Of a DNA stretch of 64,000 nt, positions 56,953 through 64,000 are shown piece by piece. The stretch spans positions 6,744,001 through 6,808,000 of the forward strand of contig NC_084813.1 in NCBI RefSeq assembly GCF_963583255.1. The letters are read 5' to 3'. Origin of the DNA: Pyrus communis (taxonomy: Eukaryota; Streptophyta; Magnoliopsida; Rosales; Rosaceae). The position numbers were made by a program, and so were the translations under genes. The notes under the pieces were generated by a model, which had not been told where the DNA came from, did no database searches, and saw only the letters and a list, made by a program, of their open reading frames with translations. Each line of letters starts with the position of its first letter. The first letter of the stretch is position 1.

Positions 56953-57578
56953 CTACAAATGACTTGTAAGTCCTTAGGCCAATTTCACCATGTATGAAAG
57001 TCGATCGCACGAGAGCAACTATTCATAGCAGCACTCTTCTAGGTAACCTATACTAACTCAGTATATGGAGCAAGATATGCCCCTTTGACCTTAGATTAAA
57101 TGAACTATTAATAGAACAGTGGTTAGTCGAACAAATTCAATACATTTGGTTACATTTTGACTTTAAGCTAAGCATTATATTGCTAAAAAAAAAAAAAAGT
57201 GCCTATATTGTTGTGAAGGTAAGAAAAAAGCATTTGCACTATCCACTGCTCATTTTGCTAAATGAGATGCCTAGAATCTATTCATTTCAAGTAAGTAAAA
57301 ATCAGAACTGGGAGATGGAGATATCAAATATTGAAAAGTGATTAAATTGTCATCTTAACAATCAATTTAACCTATTACACCTACATGTATCAAATTCGTT
57401 CTTAGATAAAAATGAAGCTGCTGATGAGATAATCAATTCCTTATGAGTCATCACTTCTACTTTTTATGGCAATTATTCCTTAAACTTCTCATGAATACCA
57501 ACTTTCAATAGACTCAGCAACACGTGAAGGTAAGGCCCGATCTAGTAATCTGGAGAGAAGAGGATCCCTAAACTCTTA

Positions 57579-58239
57579 GAGCATTTCCAAAGAGAATGTC
57601 AAAATTTGAACATAAAATTTAAATTTGACAACCTATGTGGCATTTTGACATCTTTTAAAGTTTTATTGTCCACCCGATATGTCAAATTAAATTATTTTTT
57701 TATTATAAAATAAATGATTAAATTAATAAAAACTTAATAAAAGACATTTAATAATTATGAAATCCAAACTGTTCACCATTTCTTTTTAACAAGAGGAGAC
57801 CGTTCCCTTACCTCGATCAGAGAGATTTTTCAGTGTGATCGTCACACAAGGTGATACACCACATGTCTCTATGTAAATGGTGAAATATGTGTGTTAAAAG
57901 GTTAATAACTTAAAAATTAAAATTTTCCACCACTTACGTAAAAACAAGTGGTGTATCATCCGTGTTCCCATCACAGCTAAAAATTTCTCACTCTATTGAA
58001 CAAAAGGGAAATGGGTCAACAACAACATTAATTGCAATGATGAATAAACCAATAAAAATTTAATAAAAAGCATTAATAATTAATTTTGAAGTTGTTGTCA
58101 AATTTGACAGCAACTCTCTTGCTGCCAATCCATGTCATCGCCACATAAGATTTGACATTTCGGTTGGAGAACATTAGTGTGATCTTTTTTTACTGTTATA
58201 ACTTATGTGGATATTTTGACATCTTTTTTGAAAATGCTC
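57579..58239. mobile_element. PIF/Harbinger-type non-autonomous element, copy B only
   Basis: Ends gagcatttccaaa and, inverted, gagcattttcaaa; the similarity of the arms extends about 40 bp. TTA flanks both sides (57576-57578 and 58240-58242). Copy A has one TTA and no insert at about 10556, a clean empty site. No transposase is present. Confidence 0.92.
57819..57993. mobile_element. Small MITE nested in the PIF/Harbinger-type element
   Basis: Inverted arms with 'tgatacaccac' at both ends and 'gagagatttttca' mirrored by a 'gagtgagaaattttta'-like end, about 175 bp. The target duplication was not resolved. Confidence 0.6.
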
Positions 58240-58468
58240 TTAAAACTCACATACATCTTTTGGCAAGATAAGATCAGTCAAATTGCCAAAGCACAAAACA
58301 AAAAAAATAATGTATTGGGTCAATTATTTAAATCATGTCGATGAGCATTGTACTGCTATAATGATGACAATTATTTGTCAAATGCAAGTCAACTTTTTAC
58401 CATTTTACCAGAAAATCTTGATATCAAAGAATAGTAAGCTTCTATGAAATAACAATCGTTTAAAATCA

Positions 58469-58613
58469 AAGAAAAACTAACAAAAAGTCTAAAAAAACTT
58501 CCTTTTTAATGAAAAATTATTTTTAAAGGTATAGTGAATAGTAATAGAGAAATGTATAAATGTGATTTTTCGTTAAAAGTGAACAGTACTGGGAGTATTT
58601 TGTTAAACCTCTC
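58469..58613. mobile_element. 145-bp hAT-type MITE with 8-bp target duplication, copy B only
   Basis: Flanked by taaaatca at 58461-58468 and 58614-58621, with a single taaaatca in copy A (near 10910). The ends are imperfect inverted repeats (agaaaaactaacaaaaagt against gagaggtttaacaaaatact). The 8-bp duplication fits hAT. Confidence 0.85.
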
Positions 58614-58647
58614 TAAAATCAATGACCATATTTAGCATAGAAAAACT

Positions 58648-58978
58648 CACTACAAAAAAACAGGGCTTTGGATACAAAATTAAGGGCACAAATATTTATT
58701 TTGTGGGTATAGAACAAATTTTACACACAAGAAATTGTATTTGTTTCCTTTTCTATAAGGGCACCAACTAATGTGCTCATTCTCTACAAAGTTGGCACAA
58801 ATAATTTTCTCTCTCAACTTTTTCAAAACAATGGATTCAAATATATTTATTTGTGTCTGTGTATTACTTCAAAAGACACAATTAATTTTTTTTATTATTT
58901 TTTTCTAAGACTTATGACTCACACCTTACTTTCTCTCCCTCTCTTTAACCCACCAACACCCTTAACCAATCCACACCC

Positions 58979-59025
<47 letters not shown>

Positions 59026-61828
59026 TCCCTTAACCCACCCACCACACACTCTCTCTCCCCTCCTTAGCCCACCCACACTCACTTCTCTCTTCCATCCGTT
59101 TCTCTCTTTACCAAATGGAGTACTTTGGTCTCACACGTATATATTATATGTATTTAATTTTAAAATTATGTGGATCGTCAGATTGGTTGAGATTTAGATC
59201 TCAAATCGTTGTTTTATAATTAACCCTAGTAACCTCACTCTCATTGTCTCTCTCACCCGATTCGCCTCCTTCGCCCAAATCCAAATCGAGCTCTCCGTCT
59301 TCCTCTATCCTCCCACATCAGTGGGATCACCCAAATTCGTCGCTTGAATCGTGACTCCACCCACACCAATCCTTAATCCTCAGTCTTCACTTCGTGAATT
59401 CGTCCCCTGAATCGCGATTCCACCCACAGTCCACACCACCTTGCCCGAATCGAGCTCTCAGTCTTAGTCCTCACTCCTCCTCACTCCACAAGGTAAGAAT
59501 ATCATGCAATAAACTCAACCAAAGTTCATGGATATTGTTTTATTTTGAATTCGGTTAGTGATTTTGAATATGGGTTATGAATCAGGGCTTTTGAAAACGG
59601 TCTCTAAATTAGGGATTTTGGATTAGGGTCTCTCTATACCTCTCTCTCTCTCTCTCTCTCTCTCACTCCTCTCATATCTGGGTTTTTCCTTTGTTTTTTT
59701 TTCTTTGAAAAACACCAACACCACCCATGCATCATATTTGAGTTCGTGTTTTTTCGTTTCGAGTTTATATCTTATGAGATCTGACATGTATATTTTGTAT
59801 CTCGCCTCGTTGCTTATGGATTTGAGTTTTGAAATTATTTTACATTTTTTTTTCATACTTGCCCATTGCATGCAATTTTGGATATGAATATGATGGATTT
59901 TTGGTTAATTCATACTGTGAGGTTTCTCGGTGACTGGTTTGGTCGACCCGATCCAACTCATATTGGAGCGGTTTAGAGCCTTGTTCACTCTGTCTCTGCA
60001 ACCTCAAAGGCCCTGGCCTTGTCACGCCCCCATTGCCGGTTCGTATTCTTTATTTGTATGGAAGAATTTCATATCTATTATTATATTTACGGAGCCATGT
60101 TGCTTAGAATTTTAGGATTTTGGATCTTCAATTTTTGGAAAAGTGTAAGTTTTTTTTATTGATTTATTAGGAGTTGTCTTGATTCCACCCCTCCCCCAAT
60201 AATTATTTATTCGTTTTTGACTTTTCTTTTATGGTGTGGTAGCATTGAAAGAAGAGGATTTAGTAATTGGATCTAGGTAGAGATGAAATCAGAAGTGAAA
60301 TACAAAAAAATGTATTCAAATGTGAAGTTCTTAAGGTGCTAATGTTTAATCATGTTAGTACAAGTTTCATCATGGAAAATGCAATATCGTTATACTGTCT
60401 ATGCTAACTTAAACAAATATTTACCAGGTATGTGATTAAAATAAGCAACTCACTTTGACCATAAATAATATACATACTTATATATTTCTGTGATTCAGGT
60501 GAGTCAGGTGACCATGAGCTGAATGTATTATCTCCAACCCAAAAATTGCTTTTACAACCCGAAGTGAGGAATTTGAATCTTTGAGATGGCAGATCTGGAA
60601 CTTGTAGGTATTGATTTTAATTAACTCTGTGTAGGTGTAATTTTGGACTGATTGTGTTTTGAATTCGACTATATTTGTGTTGGCTTCTGATGAATATAGT
60701 AGTCTATGTTAGCTGAGTGAGTCTTTTCTCACTGACATCAAGCTAGAGATTATGTCGGTCTTCAACAGTTTTTGGCCAAGGTCGCTATTAATAGCATTAA
60801 TTCCATTTGGTCAATTTCTATGGTTTGTTACAAAATGTACCCTGGTCTTTGTGTTTGAATACTAGAATCAAAATGAAGATGATAATATTTCTGCACCAAA
60901 TCTGAACCTTGAGCAATTAGCCATGTAATCTTATGCAGAGTGTGATGAGTCTGAACAATGTAGTAATGTACAGTCAGTTGTTATGGAGGGTGGACTTATT
61001 TTTAATACTTGTGAACTTATTTTTGATGAGGAATATTTGTATACTTTCCGCATCCATTGTTGGTTGTTCTGGAGGGTGGAGTTGTTATATAAGAATCATC
61101 TTAAAGCAAGTGGTGGAAAGACCCTTGAAGCAAATAAGAGTCCTCCCACAAAGGTATTCCCTTCTTACCTTCTTTATTCCCTTCATTTTCTTTGTCCTGT
61201 AAAGTGTGTGGTTTTTCTTTTTCTTTGCATTTGTTATTCATGACTTCTGTGAGAGTCCATATACTGCATGTCACCTGATTAATTCGTTTATGGAGCAGCA
61301 AAGATTTGATGAGGTGCAAGGCCTGCTGGGAAGATGCATCTGTCCAAAAATGTTTGCTTTCAAGTTTTTTTTTTTTTTTTCCTTTGGGTATTAGAGAGAA
61401 AATATGTAACACAACAATATATGTTTGTGAGATTCAGAAAGTGAAAGTTGGTTTCATGGTTGTAGACATTCTTCATGAAAATTTAAATTTTTGCATTTCC
61501 TCAATTTAGATTCAATTTTTCAAATTTTGATTTTTTTTTATTAATTAATTCATGTTGGCACAATTACAATATAAGTGCCAACATAGCTGGAAAAGCTGAT
61601 CTGAAAAGTTGTCAAGACGGGGCACAAATGGGCCATTATTTGTGCTGGCCTCTCTGGCACAAACACCCCTATTGTGCCCTTTTAGAAATGGTGACGCCCA
61701 TAGAGGGCACTGACATAAAGATAGTAGCTGCACTGTTGCTATTGGTCTATGAGCACAATTGTTAGTGCTTTTTGGCCTCAAAGGACACAGATAATTTATT
61801 GTGTGCAATGCTCATTTTTCTTGTAGTG
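58648..61828. mobile_element. CACTA (En/Spm) element, 3.18 kb, non-autonomous, copy B only
   Basis: Ends CACTACAAAAAAA and, inverted, CACTACAAGAAAA, flanked by the 3-bp duplication ACT (58645-58647 and 61829-61831). Subterminal copies of gggcacaaa/ggcacaa occur in both orientations near each end (for example about 58682 and 58793; 61619, 61650 and 61673), as in CACTA elements. (CT)n runs lie at 58983-59023 and 59639-59663. I found no transposase; the internal ORFs are short and unrecognised, with several splice-like signals that could reflect captured gene sequence. Copy A lacks it. Confidence 0.93.
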
Positions 61829-62080
61829 ACTTCAGTAACATGTGGACATGTTGCTGCCTAATAACACAATATTAGATTCGATTGAATACCATTTTCTCGG
61901 GATCTAGAGCTCGGTGATGATTCCCGCCACGTTTTGCATCTTGTTGATTGCGATTGTAACCCTGGAAACCAAAATCAAACAAACATAGAAAAATATATTA
62001 GAACTTACACGAATTGGCACGGATTTTGAAGATTCGGAATGTAATGAAGAGAGGAAGACATGATGAAACAGATAAGAGAA

Positions 62081-62390
62081 TTTACTGCGGCGCTCCAATA
62101 GCTGTAGCTGCTCCATTTGTATATGTTGCTGCTTCCTTGCCTTAATTTCCTGTGCCTTCATTCCACGAAAACATGACGAAAACGTGTTTAGAAAAAAAAA
62201 AAAAAAAAAAAAAAATGCACAAACAACAAATTTCTTTTTTCCTGAAAATATATTTCTAAAATAACAAAATCCAAATACAACACAATGAAGCAACCTCAAT
62301 GTAAGCTGCAGCAGCCTCCGAATGCTTCTCAGTTGCCCATGCAATGAAAGTGTCTCAACGACAGACCATTTAAAGAGGAATCCTGCAATG
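62081..62390 (-). pseudogene. LEUNIG-like co-repressor fragment, copy B
   Basis: The minus strand matches the copy-A fragment and is slightly fuller: after an acceptor it reads MKAQEIKARKQQHIQMEQLQ (62168-62085), five residues longer than copy A (AQEIK). The upstream exon (about 62385-62296) has EKHSEAAAAY in one frame and FLFKWSV in another. A long A run separates the exons. It is not a functional gene. Confidence 0.7.
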
Positions 62391-62974
62391 ACAGACCATT
62401 CAAATCTAAGGTTTACTCTCCAGAAAATTATTCAACAGATATACTGTAAAATATTCGCAACAAAATCTTCAAAAATAAAAAAATACATAACATACTATCA
62501 AATCATGTCACCTTGGTGAACAAAATATATGAAATGAAAAAAATGTACATTCTCATATCACGAAAACGTAGTCTTTCATCACAAACAAATTTTTTTTTTC
62601 TTTTCCTGATAAAAAAAAAAAACCATTTTAAATGATTGCAAAACCTTACATAAATTAGATCTTTCTACAATCACATCAATTCCTAAGGTTTTGCAACTAA
62701 AGCTATTATGATTCTACGACCAAAGCTACGGAGCATCCATTTAGGACTCCATAAAACCACACCCAGTCAATGTCATTCCATTATATTGCACAGCCCTTTA
62801 AAACTTTGCCTTTGGCCATGCTCGTATCCTCATTCACCGCAGAATTACAGAGACACTAAGATATTATTTATTACATCCTAAATTTTCTGTACTTTCATTT
62901 TTGTTATGTTCCTTTCATTGTGTAAACTTATACTAATTCTTTATAATTTTTAGCAACGTTCTAAAAGATGCAAG

Positions 62975-63081
62975 GCGCTAGTCGGACGGCGGACTGAGAC
63001 CTAGTGTTTAAGCAGTTGAGCGGAGCCTGGGTGGGGGCATGAGTAGATTAGGTGGATTTAATTACATGAGTAGATTAGTTG

Positions 63082-63114
<33 letters not shown>

Positions 63115-63405
63115 TACATAATTTTGTTGGGAGACATAAATTTCAAAATAAAATGAACTATAAATTATAAGGTATTAAAATATATTGAGAACATGGGAAC
63201 AAATATATAATGAGTGTTCATTCGAGTATTCAAAAAGTCTCTTACATTTTATTGAAAAAATAAAATGCAAAATGAAAGTTATCAATTTTTTTGTATAAGT
63301 GATAGTCACAACCGAGGCAGGCTAAGCGGGCATTGGGCAAACAAGGCAGATACCTAAACAGGTCTAAACGTCATTTCTTAATTTTAAAACGCCTAGAGAT
63401 TAACC
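62975..63405. repeat. Unclassified copy-B insert with G-rich repeat ends
   Basis: Copy A passes from 'gcaaggtgttaatcac' to 'acaaaattcaatttttc' (about 14080-14120); copy B has about 430 extra bases. It starts 'caaggcgctagtcggacggc' and ends with 'ggcaggctaagcgggcattg' and 'aacgcctagagatta'. The ends share gcctag/ctaggc-like motifs in opposite orientation, suggesting a TIR or SINE-like repeat, not resolved. It holds a poly(A) run near 63088-63111. Confidence 0.5.
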
Positions 63406-64000
63406 GTACAAATTCAATTTTTCATTCTAAAAATGAAACGAAAGCACATTTGTAAAGTCAACGTAATTCGCAATTAAATAAAGAAATCAAAGAGATCTGC
63501 GATTTCTACGATGATAAAGATTCCACCTGTCCCTTGGAACACGTGTGAGCACTCAGCCAAGAGGTAACTGAGGGCAATTTTGTGAACATAATGTTCAACA
63601 TTAGAAAAAAGCAAGGAATAACAGAAAAAACGAAGGGCATTTTATTTAGTCACAGAACATATTTAATTTTAATGCTATTCTTAAAACGGCAATAGCCGAC
63701 TCGCCAAAAATAAAAAACTTTGGTCAACCGAATTATTTTTTTGCGCCAATAACCCATATTTAAATTAGATTTTAATTATCTTAATAAAAAATGAAAATTT
63801 TGAATGGAAAATTTTCTTTCAACATGATTTTTCTCTCTGTTAGGGTCTGCGAAGAAAAACCCTAGAGAAGACCCACTGCCACACCCACAAAACCCCTATC
63901 ATCGGTTTGATTTTTCGTACTTTTTTTTTAGTATAGCGGTATATTTCATACTAGGAGAAGGAGAAATTCGGTTAAACCACACAAATGACAACTTAATGTG

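Larger units (their letters stand above)
49425..64000. repeat. Segmental duplication, copy B (partner 4545-14870), runs off the window
   Basis: Same order and strand as copy A at an offset of about 44.9 kb at the left edge. It is longer than copy A because of inserts at about 54059-55537, 57579-58239, 58469-58613, 58648-61828 and 62975-63405, and it keeps 974 bp deleted from copy A (55741-56714). It lacks the copy-A TIR element and LINE. Confidence 0.93.

Noticed and set aside
58773..59033. Serine/leucine-rich ORF ending in a CT microsatellite
   Set aside because: The tail is translated microsatellite and the rest is CACTA subterminal sequence.
1..64000. CRISPR arrays, operons or phage-like systems
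   Set aside because: Introns, plant-specific protein families and plant transposons show a nuclear plant genome; the regular repeats seen are LRR coding units and LTR repeats.

Overview
This is a plant nuclear window, almost certainly from a eudicot and plausibly Rosaceae (apple, pear or Prunus type). It has spliced genes with GT-AG introns, TIR-NBS-LRR resistance genes, REM-type B3 transcription factor genes, TOPLESS, LEUNIG and chalcone-isomerase-like remnants, and dense nested plant transposons. I saw no prokaryotic features, no tRNA gene and no CRISPR array; the only rRNA-like sequence is a 5S-like stretch inside a transposon LTR. The species is an inference from gene style, not read directly.

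Layout. 1-2150 is the 3' end of a broken Ty1/copia element. 2654-3462 is a small element with long terminal inverted repeats. 4545-14870 is copy A of a large segmental duplication: a four-B3-domain REM gene (5191-8784, broken), a LEUNIG-like fragment, a Mutator-like element and a 5'-truncated LINE. 15580-19450 holds tandem TOPLESS-related pseudogene pieces, and 19815-20523 a broken chalcone-isomerase-like gene. 20735-21750 is a segment repeated at 30830-31960. 22755-28563 (minus strand) is the one large gene that still reads through: a TIR-NB-ARC-LRR gene whose four exons join in frame to 1798 codons, with 15 tandem 71-residue LRR blocks. A second TNL (44355-46366 plus 31963-32197) is a pseudogene split by a Tat-lineage Ty3/gypsy retrotransposon (32198-44354), which itself carries a perfectly flanked solo LTR (39388-41738). 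47361-47975 is a Cassandra-like TRIM with two LTRs in inverted orientation. 49425 to the window end is copy B of the duplication: the REM gene again (50015-53560, differently broken), the LEUNIG fragment, and a set of elements absent from copy A (a TIR element, PIF/Harbinger-type and hAT-type MITEs, and a 3.2 kb CACTA element).

How it fits together. The window looks like a birth-and-death resistance-gene cluster. A block of about 45 kb was duplicated, with a further local duplication of the TNL and its 3' flank. Each copy then gathered its own transposons and coding lesions. Paired copies make the transposon insertions unusually easy to read, because filled and empty sites sit in the same window. 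I did not find convincing evidence of a wholly new biological system. The most unusual structures are the 213-bp/852-bp hierarchical LRR array, the inverted-LTR 5S-bearing TRIM, and the Tat element with an antisense ORF and a poly(T) border in place of its 3' LTR.
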